A DNA stretch of 36,573 nucleotides from positions 1 through 36,573 of the forward strand of contig CANHCT010000014.1 in the NCBI GenBank assembly GCA_947459175.1. Direction: 5' to 3'. This DNA comes from Hymenobacteraceae bacterium (lineage in GTDB: Bacteria; Bacteroidota; Bacteroidia; Cytophagales; Flexibacteraceae). The notes beneath the pieces are model-generated. The model was not told the DNA's origin. It worked only from the letters and a program-made list of their open reading frames with translations, and searched no databases. Below are positions 1 through 8,551 of the stretch, piece by piece (position 1 is the stretch's first letter; every line of letters begins with the position of its first letter). The position numbers and the translations under genes were made by a program.

Positions 1-498
1 CTTGTATTTCCTTCGGCCCGTATTTCCGAAAGGGTGCCATTCGGTACCGGCCGGTTTCAGCAAAGCTGGAAAAAGGAGAAAAAAAAGGAACTCATCACCT
101 ACCATCCGGATGTGTTCGAAGGGCTGCGGCTTCTTCTCCAAGGTTTGGAGAAATCGTTGGAAGATCCTGTGTATGATGCCCATTTACATGACTTTATGCA
201 TTGGCATCCTGAGGCCGGCCCCTATGCAAAACAGGAAAATATACCGGCCATGCTGGAGCAAATCCGCAAAGCATCGCCCGGAATTCCGGCCCGGAGAAAG
301 GCCCTGTACCGCTGGATGGATGGCTTGCGGGTATTGAAATTTGTTCATTATTTCCGCACATTCTTTCCTGATATGGGGGTAGGAGAGGCCCTGTGCCGAT
401 TGTTGCCCGAAGCCCGTTTGAGGCCTGCTCCGGAGGACCGGGTGCAAATGGTCAGAGGATTTCTTGCTGATAAACTCAGGCGCAACCGGAGCTTCTAA
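1..498 (+). CDS. Unidentified protein, 3' part (left edge)
   Basis: The reading frame is open from the first base of the window and ends at the stop at 496-498, so this is probably the C-terminal part of a longer protein. A GTG at 34 preceded by GAAAGG could also start a 154-residue protein. The visible part is mostly alpha-helical and rich in charged residues, with an aromatic stretch FVHYFRTFFPDMGV and a very basic end (DKLRRNRSF). I see no signal peptide, membrane segment or catalytic motif and do not recognise the family. It converges on the leftward beta-barrel-like gene 26 bases downstream. An overlapping frame (2-337) is less convincing. Confidence 0.5.
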   Translation, partial: LVFPSARISERVPFGTGRFQQSWKKEKKKELITYHPDVFEGLRLLLQGLEKSLEDPVYDAHLHDFMHWHPEAGPYAKQENIPAMLEQIRKASPGIPARRKALYRWMDGLRVLKFVHYFRTFFPDMGVGEALCRLLPEARLRPAPEDRVQMVRGFLADKLRRNRSF

Positions 499-524
499 CC
501 GCTTGAATATGGGGGCTTCAGAAC

Positions 525-1199
525 TTACAATCCAAGGCCGATGGTAAAGCCGATTTTGGGCATGATACCTTTATATTCCCGCTGGAAGATATTCGGATTT
601 TCTTCATCATAGCCTATAACAGGAGTGCTGCGGTCCACATTGTTGAATTTAATGGCGCCCCCTACAAACACATCTACATAGAGCACTTCATAAAAGGTAA
701 ACTGATAGCCAAAACAAACAAAAGGACTCACCCAAATACTGGTCTTTTTCCTCTCGATAGAAAAATCTTTCATCGCAATGGGATCATAATATTGGAAGGC
801 AAAATCAATATATTCATTTAGCCCGGCCTGTGCACCATAGCCGAGGTAAATGCCCGAGGCCATATTCCGGCCCCACACCATAGAGTCGCATTCAAATGAT
901 TTGGGGTAATACCGGCCTGATAATTCCATAGCAAAACCCTTGTCCGACAGTCGTTTGTTGTCGCGGTAAATCCCTGTCAGGGCCAGCCGAACACTTTTCT
1001 TGTAACTTTTGGAAAAGAATTCGCCGGAAACCGAGATGGAATTGTCAAAGAAATGAAAAGGTGAGAGTCCGAAGACCATATTCTTCCTCACATCTTTAAA
1101 TTCCTTTTTTTTCAGATTTGCATTGAAAAAAGGGTTGTTCTGACCGAAAACCAGGGTGGCAGAAAAGAACAGAGCGAATGCGATAAAGGAGCTTTTCAT
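525..1199 (-). CDS. Secreted beta-barrel-like hypothetical protein
   Basis: A 224-residue protein starting at the ATG at 1199; two codons further upstream there is only a TTG. It begins with a clear Sec signal peptide (MKSSFIAFALFFSATLVFGQ), probably cut before or after the Gln. The mature part alternates short amphipathic aromatic strands with turns and ends in GFTIGLGL, as small outer-membrane beta-barrels of Bacteroidota do. No family motif is recognisable, and the outer-membrane location is inferred from composition only. It lies 140 bases downstream of the GT22-type gene on the same strand and could be cotranscribed with it. Confidence 0.6.
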   Translation of the reverse strand: MKSSFIAFALFFSATLVFGQNNPFFNANLKKKEFKDVRKNMVFGLSPFHFFDNSISVSGEFFSKSYKKSVRLALTGIYRDNKRLSDKGFAMELSGRYYPKSFECDSMVWGRNMASGIYLGYGAQAGLNEYIDFAFQYYDPIAMKDFSIERKKTSIWVSPFVCFGYQFTFYEVLYVDVFVGGAIKFNNVDRSTPVIGYDEENPNIFQREYKGIMPKIGFTIGLGL

Positions 1200-1341
1200 T
1201 TGCAAATAATTGATTTCTCAAATGTAATGGGATGTTTTTGTATTTTTCAAAACCAGAGCCTGATTTATCTTAAGCAGCACCTTGAATTTGATCATGTTGT
1301 TGTGACGGGGCAGGTATTGTTCAGACTTCCCCTCCCGGCCA

Positions 1342-2868
1342 TCATCGGGGGATTAGCCTTTCGTACACGAAATAATCCTTGATTTTATTGCCCCTGGGGT
1401 TGAGCCAAAAGAGAAAGCGGTCGAAATAACTGCTTTCTATGGTTTTGATGTGGCGGAGCAGTCCAAACTGTGATTCAAATTCTTTTTTCCTGATTTCCAA
1501 ATCCACATTTTCCCGAAAAACCACATACCGGAACCGGCAACCGGTCAGGTTCTTTTCATCCGCTTTGAATTGATTTGCCCGGTATTGGGGTGTGAGGACG
1601 ACATGCCTTGCCCAGTTTCGGGTGTAAAATTTAGGCAGCAAAACCTCATCGCCCGTGTTGGTGGTTTCCAATACAAAACATCCATTATCAGGAAGTTGAG
1701 ATAAAAAAATCATGGTATCTACCGGGCTGATGCGGGTGGATGCCGGTGAGATAAACAAAAGCAAAACCACGTTGAGGACCAGAGAAACGGAAGCCAGTCT
1801 TTTCATGTAAACGGGCCATTTTTGGAAGGAACCAAACCGGGAATACAGATAAATAATGCCGCCAATGGCCACAAAAGGCAGGAGCGGGAAAATAAAGCGT
1901 TCTTGTTTGTTGGGGAAAGCCGAGTGAAAAGCCAGAAACAAAAATCCCGGCCAAAAAAGCAGGGCTTGTTTTCGCCAAAGTCCAAACCATCCGGCAAACC
2001 ACACGATGCCCAAAGGAGGTACAAGTGCAGCCGGCACGATGAGCAGGAAATTGTACCAGGGCCCGTTGATGTATTGATAGGCATTGGCCTGATTGTACAG
2101 CACATAGCCCTGAAGTTGAATAAAAGGCCGCCCCCAGATGGCCATATCAATGCCACCCTGCACAGCAGCAACGGACACCAAAACGCCCATCCCAAATGAG
2201 AAAGCTGCTTTCAGATTTTTGCGTTTTCCGAGAAGCAAAACCAAGCCCATGCCGAGCAGAAAAAAGGCCGTTTGAAACCGGACCGAGAAGGCAATGCCAC
2301 CCATAAGACCCGCCAGCAAATGGGGCAATGCACGGGTGTTTTGATTTTTTTCCAGGCGAATCAACAGCCAGGTGGTGTACAGAAGGGGAACCATACAGGC
2401 CATTTCTACCAGATTCCGGACGCTGAGAAAAGGCATAAACCACAGCAGGGACAGAGTCCAGCCGGTGAGTATGGCGCAGGATTTTCCTTGCAGGGTTTCG
2501 GCAATGCGGTAGCCGAAATAGATGACCCAAAGCGAGTAAAAGGCATGCAAAATCCTGACCAGCAACATTTTGGTTTCAGGGGTATACAGGCCGGCTTTTT
2601 CAAATAATGAAAACACCAGGAAATGAAAACCGGGATAAAGGAAGCTGAAGCCGGGTGGAAGGGCCTCCGGGTTTGCGGGGTCGGGGAGCCAACCATTCAG
2701 ATTGATTCCATCGGTCCAGGCCTGGGCCATTTCGATGACGAGGAAATGATCGTCGATCATGCCATAGCCGCGGGAGAAGAAGGCTGAAATGAGCCGGAAA
2801 AAAAGCCCGCCAAGCAAAATGGTTTTCAGGGGATTTTTTTGGTAAAAGTCCTGAAGCAAGGCTTTCAT
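1342..2868 (-). CDS. GT22-type membrane mannosyltransferase
   Basis: A polytopic membrane protein of 508 residues when started at the ATG at 2868. The frame stays open to ATGs at 2913 and 2976, but the chosen start gives the usual short cytoplasmic lead followed at once by the first membrane segment. The first loop carries an acidic pair in SRGYGMIDDHF (about residues 32-42), matching the GT-C active-site loop. HSAFPNKQERFIFPLLP (about 315-331) matches the conserved HK(E/Q)ERF-type motif of the Alg9/PIG-B (GT22) family. Eight or more hydrophobic segments are visible. The family transfers mannose from a polyprenyl-phosphate carrier on the outer face of the inner membrane; acceptor unknown. It lies about 190 bases downstream of the asparaginase gene. 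Confidence 0.7.
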   Translation of the reverse strand: MKALLQDFYQKNPLKTILLGGLFFRLISAFFSRGYGMIDDHFLVIEMAQAWTDGINLNGWLPDPANPEALPPGFSFLYPGFHFLVFSLFEKAGLYTPETKMLLVRILHAFYSLWVIYFGYRIAETLQGKSCAILTGWTLSLLWFMPFLSVRNLVEMACMVPLLYTTWLLIRLEKNQNTRALPHLLAGLMGGIAFSVRFQTAFFLLGMGLVLLLGKRKNLKAAFSFGMGVLVSVAAVQGGIDMAIWGRPFIQLQGYVLYNQANAYQYINGPWYNFLLIVPAALVPPLGIVWFAGWFGLWRKQALLFWPGFLFLAFHSAFPNKQERFIFPLLPFVAIGGIIYLYSRFGSFQKWPVYMKRLASVSLVLNVVLLLFISPASTRISPVDTMIFLSQLPDNGCFVLETTNTGDEVLLPKFYTRNWARHVVLTPQYRANQFKADEKNLTGCRFRYVVFRENVDLEIRKKEFESQFGLLRHIKTIESSYFDRFLFWLNPRGNKIKDYFVYERLIPR

Positions 2869-3060
2869 GTCTTGGTTTGCTGTTTCAATGGCCCGCAATG
2901 ATATGGAATTCATGCCGATAAGAGCGAAAGAAAAAGTGCGGATAAAAAGTAGAAAAGGATACAGGCGCACATTCAAGCCTGCGCATCACAGGCCTGCTAT
3001 CCGGAGCATGAATGCCCGATGCCTGATTTTGTTGCCATTAAAGTTTTTAGGTGAAAAATA

Positions 3061-4092
3061 TTAGTTTTTCAAAAGGGATTCAGCCTCCGATACCACATCC
3101 TGCCCGTCGCCCATACGGAATGCATAGGTAAAACCGGGCCGAAGGGAAAAAGCTCCGATTTCCCCGGCTTTGTTGACAGCAAGAAAGCCGATTTGAAGGT
3201 CTTTGATGTTGTCTTTCCGGAGTTTCAGCATGCGCTCAACCCCGATTTTGCAGGCTTCCTGCGGTGATTTTCCGTAGCGCATGGCCTCCACTATGGTGTG
3301 CGAACCGCAGATGCGAATCACCTCCTCGCCCACACCGGTGGAAGTTGCAGCTCCTACCTCGTTGTCCACAAAAAGTCCGGCCCCGATAATGGGCGAATCT
3401 CCGACGCGCCCGTGCATCTTGAAGGCCATTCCGCTGGTGGTGCATGCCCCGCTCAGATTCCCGTTTTGATCGATGGCAAGCATACCGATGGTGTCGTGGT
3501 TGTCCATGCCACCTTTGCTGCGCTTATCTTCCGGCTTCTTCATGTGCCGCAGGGTTTCCATGGGATCGTATTGGCTTTTTTTCAACCAGTTGCGCCAAAT
3601 TTTTTCACTCTCCGGAGTGAGCAGGTTTTCTTTTTTAAAACCATTTTTCAGCGCAAACTGTAGAGCACCCTCCCCGACCAGAACCACATGCGGGGTTTTC
3701 TCCATCACCAATCGGGCTACTGAAATCGGGTGCATGATATGCCGGAGAAACATCACCGAACCGCAATTGCCTTTTTCATCCATGATACAGGCATCCAGTG
3801 TGACATGGCCGTCCCGGTCGGGCAAGCCCCCGTAGCCTACACTGCTGTCTTCTGGGTCGGCTTCGGGGATGCGTACTCCTGCCTCTACCGCATCCAGTGC
3901 ACGCCCGCCTTTTGATAAAATCTCCCAGGCCGCCGCATTGGCCTTTACATTGGGTGCCCAGGTGGAAATCACCAAAGGAAATCCGGCGGTATTGGTTTTC
4001 GGTTGTATTGTTTCAGCTGTTGTGCTTTTTCTAAGCAGCATCAGGCCCCCTGTTGCCAACATGCCTTTTTGGATGGCCTGTCTTCGCTTCAT
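3061..4092 (-). CDS. N4-(beta-N-acetylglucosaminyl)-L-asparaginase
   Basis: 343 residues, Asparaginase_2 (Ntn-hydrolase) family. The precursor cleaves itself before a Thr that becomes the nucleophile; here HDTIGML places it at Thr201. Substrate-site motifs follow: GRVGDSPIIGAGLFVDN and TSTGVGEEVIR. This arrangement is typical of glycosylasparaginase, which splits the GlcNAc-Asn bond of N-glycoproteins, rather than of isoaspartyl peptidase. The N-terminus MKRRQAIQKGMLATGG has twin arginines before a hydrophobic stretch, so Tat export to the periplasm is likely. It follows the GH92 gene by 15 bases on the same strand, so the two are almost certainly cotranscribed and work on the same substrate. 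Confidence 0.85.
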   Translation of the reverse strand: MKRRQAIQKGMLATGGLMLLRKSTTAETIQPKTNTAGFPLVISTWAPNVKANAAAWEILSKGGRALDAVEAGVRIPEADPEDSSVGYGGLPDRDGHVTLDACIMDEKGNCGSVMFLRHIMHPISVARLVMEKTPHVVLVGEGALQFALKNGFKKENLLTPESEKIWRNWLKKSQYDPMETLRHMKKPEDKRSKGGMDNHDTIGMLAIDQNGNLSGACTTSGMAFKMHGRVGDSPIIGAGLFVDNEVGAATSTGVGEEVIRICGSHTIVEAMRYGKSPQEACKIGVERMLKLRKDNIKDLQIGFLAVNKAGEIGAFSLRPGFTYAFRMGDGQDVVSEAESLLKN

Positions 4093-4107
4093 TTCTTTTG
4101 TAAAGGC

Positions 4108-7017
4108 TTATTTTTTAAATACTTCTATCTCGTCACAGAAAATAAAAGAATCTCCCCCTGCTCCGGCATGCCATGGCGGCAACTTCCCGAATTGCCCGGC
4201 CCGAAGTCGCATCCACCTTGCTTTTACAGGGGCAAAACGAAGTTCCGGCCGCAGAACCTGATTGTTCAAATCCTTCGGGTCTAATTGCAGGGGCATAATT
4301 ACAGGTGCCGACCATTGCCGGCCATCAGAAGAAAACTCCACCGAAAATTGCCTCGGCATCAGAATCCAGGAGCGGGTATCCTGTAAAAAACCCGGCCTTA
4401 TCCGGCCGATGGTTTCCTCCCTGCCGAAAGCAAATACCACTTCCACATCTTCACCCTGATATCCATGCCAGTCTCCTTTGCGCCAGTCGGCTGAGCCTTC
4501 AATTCCGTCAATCAGGCTTTTTGGTCCCTCTGCTGAATACTGTCGATTGGGTGTGCTGTTCAGCTTAACCTCCCATCCGGGATGCGGAAGTCGGTGAAAA
4601 CTACCGCTGGTTTTTCCGCTTTCCTTTCCGTCAGACACCGCCCAGGTTGTGATGCGTACATTTTCTTTGATGAAAAATGGCCCTGAATATTGGAAAATCC
4701 GGCCGGAGTCATGGTTGAGGGTGTATCGGAGGGGCATTGCTTTGGGATGATAAAGGACTATGCGGGCGCTATCGGAAAAAAAGCGGCTTTCGGATTCAAT
4801 AAACGGGGCAGGCAGAAAACCGGCTTCAGGCAGACTGTCGGCAAGGGGCGTAGTTTTGCCCCTCATCAATTCCGGTTTTTCACTCAGTTCTGCTTCCAGC
4901 AGGCAGCCTTTTTCCAATTCGGAATATGATATCAGGTTTTGATCAAAAGGCTTTCCGTTGCGCCGCAGGGATTTCAGGTAAATGGCTTTGTATGAGGGCT
5001 TTTTTGCCCTGATTTCGATTTTGCTTCCGTTTTCCGGGCGGATGCTTGCCTGCTCAAAAAGCGGTGAGCCAATCGCATAATCCGTTCCTCCCGGGCTTAC
5101 CGGATACAGGCCCAGTGCCGACCATACATACCAGGCCGACATCTGACCGCAGTCTTCATTGCCGGGAAGTCCGTCGAAGGTGTTTTGGTACAGGCTGTCC
5201 AGAATCCGGTGTACAAGAGCCTGTGTTTTCCAGGGCTTTCCGATGTAGTTATACAGATAAGCCATGTGGTGGCTGGGCTCATTGCCGTGTGCATACTGCC
5301 CGATCATGCCGGTAATGTCTGCCTGTTGCCGGCCCGTTGTAGAGGCAGCTGTCCCGAAGAGACCATCGAGTTTTTTTTCGAAGGCATCCGGTCCGCCCAT
5401 TTGTGTAATCAGGCCGGGAATGTCCTGCGGTACGAAAAAGGAATATTGATAACTGTTGGCTTCGGTATAGTGGTTGTTTACTTCCCGGGGGTCAAAGGGT
5501 GAAAGCCAGTTGCCGTTTCGCCGGGGCCGCATAAAGCCGCTTTTTGGGTCATACACATTGCGCCAGGAAGCGGCCAGCTTGTCGTAATGCCGGGCCTCAT
5601 CCTCTTTTCCCAGATAGCGGGCCACCTGAGCCAGGCACCAGGCATCGTAGGCATACTCCAGCGTTTTGGACACCGATTCCGATTCATCGTCTATCTGAAT
5701 GTGACCATTGGCATTGAAAGCCGGCAATCCGAGGTGATTCCGGTTGGCACTTTTTTTCATGGCCTCAAAAGCTTTTTCTGCATCAAAACCGGTAATGCCT
5801 TTGGCAAGAGCATCGGCAATCACCGAAACTGAGTGGTAGCCAATCATGCAGTCGGTTTCGTTGGCCCCCAGTTCCCAGACAGGCAGGTGGCCGCCTTGTT
5901 CGTATTGGGCCAGAAAGGTTTTGATGTAATCGAGGCTCCGTTTCCGGTCAATGAGCGCATAAAGCGGATGTGCCGCTCGAAAGGTATCCCAAAGGCTGAA
6001 AACGGTGTATTGTGTGTAGCCTTCAGCTTTGTGAACGGCTTTGTCACGGCCGCGGTACTGACCGTCTGCATCGCTGTACACATTGGGCACCAGCATGGTA
6101 TGGTACAGAGCGGTATAAAAATTGCTTAGGTTTTTCTGCGAACCACCCTTCACTTGTATCCGGCCCAATTCTTCGTTCCAGCGTTGACGGGCTTCCCGTA
6201 CCAAAAATTCAAAAGACTTGTCTGTGGTTTCCGTCAATCGGTTGTTTCGGGCACCTTCCGTCCCTACAGAAGAAATACCGGTACGAATTTCCAGGGCCTG
6301 ACCTTTCAAATCAGGGAACAAAATCGCCACCCGGATGGAATCGCTGTTGATGACCTCGCCGGGCAGGATTGCCATACTGCGGTTTTGCAACTGAATCCCG
6401 GCAAAGGGCTTCGAAAATTCCATAGAAAAAAAAACATATTGGTCCCGGGCCCAGGCTTCGCTGCGCCGGAAGCCCTCAATGGTCCGGTTGTTTACGATCC
6501 GGATAGAGGAGGCCAGAACTTTGTCGCGGTGCATCAGGTCGAGCAGCACAAATGGCGAAGTGCTTTTCGGAAAATGATACTTCTGAATGCCGCAGCGTGT
6601 ACTTGCTGTCATTTCGCAGCGGATTTTATGATCCTTAAGCAGTACGCTGTAGTATCCTGGTGATGCTTTTTCTGTTTTGTGGTCAAAAGGAGAACCGTAA
6701 TCGCGGGGGCTGAATTGCGGTTTTCCGCTTCCTGGTATCAGCAGCACATCTCCATAGTCGCTGCATCCTGTGCCGCTCAGGTGGGTGTGCGAAAATCCGA
6801 AAATCAGAGAATCCGGATACCAGTATCCTGCGCATCCTTCCCAGCTCGGATCGTTGCGGGTATCCGGACTCATTTGCACCATACCATAGGGGAGGGAAGC
6901 ACCGGGAAAGGTGTGGCCCACTCCACCTGTACCCACCATGGGATTTACAAATGCAGCAAAATCCTGCGCTGTCAAACGGCTGGCAGTGAAAAGAAAAATA
7001 ATACATAGCCTTTTCAT
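4108..7017 (-). CDS. GH92 alpha-1,2-mannosidase with C-terminal accessory domains
   Basis: 969 residues from the ATG at 7017. The frame runs on to 7122, but the chosen start gives a signal peptide (MKRLCIIFLFTASRLTAQDF). The GH92 core spans about residues 20-710: it opens with FVNPMVGTGG and GHTFPGASLPYGMVQ, has VSKTLEYAYDAW in the middle, and carries the signature GNEDCGQMSAWYVWSALG at about 619. GH92 enzymes are calcium-dependent inverting exo-mannosidases that trim eukaryotic N-glycan mannose. A chitobiase C-terminal-like segment (about 740-810) and a discoidin (F5/8C)-like domain (about 815-965) follow and may bind carbohydrate. Export is to the periplasm or cell surface. First gene of a pair with the glycosylasparaginase; no SusC/SusD genes lie nearby. 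Confidence 0.92.
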   Translation of the reverse strand: MKRLCIIFLFTASRLTAQDFAAFVNPMVGTGGVGHTFPGASLPYGMVQMSPDTRNDPSWEGCAGYWYPDSLIFGFSHTHLSGTGCSDYGDVLLIPGSGKPQFSPRDYGSPFDHKTEKASPGYYSVLLKDHKIRCEMTASTRCGIQKYHFPKSTSPFVLLDLMHRDKVLASSIRIVNNRTIEGFRRSEAWARDQYVFFSMEFSKPFAGIQLQNRSMAILPGEVINSDSIRVAILFPDLKGQALEIRTGISSVGTEGARNNRLTETTDKSFEFLVREARQRWNEELGRIQVKGGSQKNLSNFYTALYHTMLVPNVYSDADGQYRGRDKAVHKAEGYTQYTVFSLWDTFRAAHPLYALIDRKRSLDYIKTFLAQYEQGGHLPVWELGANETDCMIGYHSVSVIADALAKGITGFDAEKAFEAMKKSANRNHLGLPAFNANGHIQIDDESESVSKTLEYAYDAWCLAQVARYLGKEDEARHYDKLAASWRNVYDPKSGFMRPRRNGNWLSPFDPREVNNHYTEANSYQYSFFVPQDIPGLITQMGGPDAFEKKLDGLFGTAASTTGRQQADITGMIGQYAHGNEPSHHMAYLYNYIGKPWKTQALVHRILDSLYQNTFDGLPGNEDCGQMSAWYVWSALGLYPVSPGGTDYAIGSPLFEQASIRPENGSKIEIRAKKPSYKAIYLKSLRRNGKPFDQNLISYSELEKGCLLEAELSEKPELMRGKTTPLADSLPEAGFLPAPFIESESRFFSDSARIVLYHPKAMPLRYTLNHDSGRIFQYSGPFFIKENVRITTWAVSDGKESGKTSGSFHRLPHPGWEVKLNSTPNRQYSAEGPKSLIDGIEGSADWRKGDWHGYQGEDVEVVFAFGREETIGRIRPGFLQDTRSWILMPRQFSVEFSSDGRQWSAPVIMPLQLDPKDLNNQVLRPELRFAPVKARWMRLRAGQFGKLPPWHAGAGGDSFIFCDEIEVFKK

Positions 7018-7236
7018 TGGGGGCAAAGTAGGAAAGGCCTGACAATATCCCAAGCATCTCTTTTTTTTACCAAAATTGAATTTCCTTCCGGACAGACATT
7101 TGGTTGGGTCCTTTAATTTCAAATGAGTGAAATCAGTTCCCCAAAATTGTCAGTTGAAAAAAGTGGTCTTAACCCCCCAATTGACCGGATTAATATTCAA
7201 AAAAACCTTGAATAAAAAAAACAGGAACAAGCCCCC

Positions 7237-8541
7237 CTACAGCCTTTCAATCTTTGCCCCCAGGGCATTCAGGCGTTTGTCTATATTCTGGTAGCCCCTG
7301 TCGATTTGTTCTACATTGTCTATCAGGCTGGTACCCTCGGCGCTCATAGCTGCAAGCAGGAGCGATACTCCCGCACGGATGTCCGGGCTGGTCATGCGGA
7401 TGCCCTTGAGCGGTATTTGTCTGTCGAGGCCGATGACGGTGGCCCTGTGCGGATCGCACAAAATAATCTGAGCCCCCATATCGATGAGTTTGTCCACGAA
7501 AAAGAGGCGGCTTTCAAACATTTTCTGGTGGATGAGAACCGTTCCTTTGGCCTGAGTGGCCGTTACCAGCACGATACTCAGCAGGTCAGGGGTGAAGCCG
7601 GGCCAGGGAGCATCGGCTACGGTGAGGGTTGAGCCATCGATAAAGGATGAAATCTCGTAGCGCTCATTTCCAAATACCCGGATGTTGTCGTCCTTAATTT
7701 CCATTTGGATGCCGAGTTTCTGGAACACCTGCGGAATGACCCCCAGCATATCCACCCGGCAATTGGTGATGGTAATATCGGAGTTGGTGATGGCTGCCAT
7801 CCCGATGAAAGACCCGATTTCAATCATATCGGGGAGCATGCGGTGGGTGGTGCCGCCAAGTGCTTTCACGCCTGTGATCCTCAGGAGATTGGAACCGATG
7901 CCTTCAATTTTTGCTCCCATGCGGATGAGCATGGCCGAAAGCTGCTGCAGGTAGGGTTCGCAGGCGGCGTTGTACAGGGTAGTGGTGCCTTCGGCCAAAA
8001 CAGCAGCCATGAGGATATTGGCTGTCCCGGTGACTGAGGCCTCGTCCAACAGGTGGAAGCAGCCCTGCAACTTTTTACCCGTTACCTGATAGAACTGCGT
8101 TGCGGCATCATACTCAAAATGGGCGCCCAGTTTTTCCAATCCCTCAAAATGGGTATCGAGACGCCTTCTGCCTATTTTATCGCCACCGGGTTTGGGTATA
8201 CGGGCTTTGCCGAAACGGGCCAAAAGCGGCCCTACAATCATCACGGAGCCCCGCAATGCGGCTGCTTTTTCCTGAAATTCAGTGGTTTGTAAATAATCCA
8301 GATTCACTGAATCTGCCTGGAAGGTCACGGAGCCGGGTCCGTTTTTGGTCACTTTTACCCCCATAGAATTGAGCAATTCGATGAGCTTGTTCACATCCCG
8401 TATGTCGGGAATGTTGGTGATGGTGACGGGTTCGCCGGTCAGCAGAACAGCACAAATAATCTGAAGGGCTTCATTTTTTGCGCCCTGAGGTTCGATGGAG
8501 CCCGATAACCTGTGGCCTCCTTTAATTCTGAAAGTCGTCAT
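7237..8541 (-). CDS. murA: UDP-N-acetylglucosamine 1-carboxyvinyltransferase
   Basis: 434 residues, full family length. MurA transfers enolpyruvate from PEP to UDP-GlcNAc, the first committed step of peptidoglycan synthesis, in the cytoplasm. The substrate-binding GAKNEAL is present (Lys22, Asn23), followed by the EPSP-synthase-fold repeats. The catalytic-loop position that is Cys in E. coli (Cys115, GGCAIGARP) reads GGDKIGRRR here, so Asp121 replaces Cys. Asp at this position is known to keep activity and to confer intrinsic fosfomycin insensitivity. Last gene of the rho-DUF4290-murA run, 10 bases after the DUF4290 stop. No clear terminator follows; only an AT-rich inverted repeat (7194-7214). 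Confidence 0.96.
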   Translation of the reverse strand: MTTFRIKGGHRLSGSIEPQGAKNEALQIICAVLLTGEPVTITNIPDIRDVNKLIELLNSMGVKVTKNGPGSVTFQADSVNLDYLQTTEFQEKAAALRGSVMIVGPLLARFGKARIPKPGGDKIGRRRLDTHFEGLEKLGAHFEYDAATQFYQVTGKKLQGCFHLLDEASVTGTANILMAAVLAEGTTTLYNAACEPYLQQLSAMLIRMGAKIEGIGSNLLRITGVKALGGTTHRMLPDMIEIGSFIGMAAITNSDITITNCRVDMLGVIPQVFQKLGIQMEIKDDNIRVFGNERYEISSFIDGSTLTVADAPWPGFTPDLLSIVLVTATQAKGTVLIHQKMFESRLFFVDKLIDMGAQIILCDPHRATVIGLDRQIPLKGIRMTSPDIRAGVSLLLAAMSAEGTSLIDNVEQIDRGYQNIDKRLNALGAKIERL

Positions 8542-8551
8542 CGGTTAGGAA

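Noticed and set aside
2-337. 111-codon frame at the left edge
   Set aside because: The overlapping frame open from base 1 and ending at 498 is longer, continues past it and has a more protein-like composition.
7194-7214. TATTCAA / TTGAATA repeat after murA as a terminator
   Set aside because: The stem is AU-only and the T-run lies before it on the murA strand, not after.
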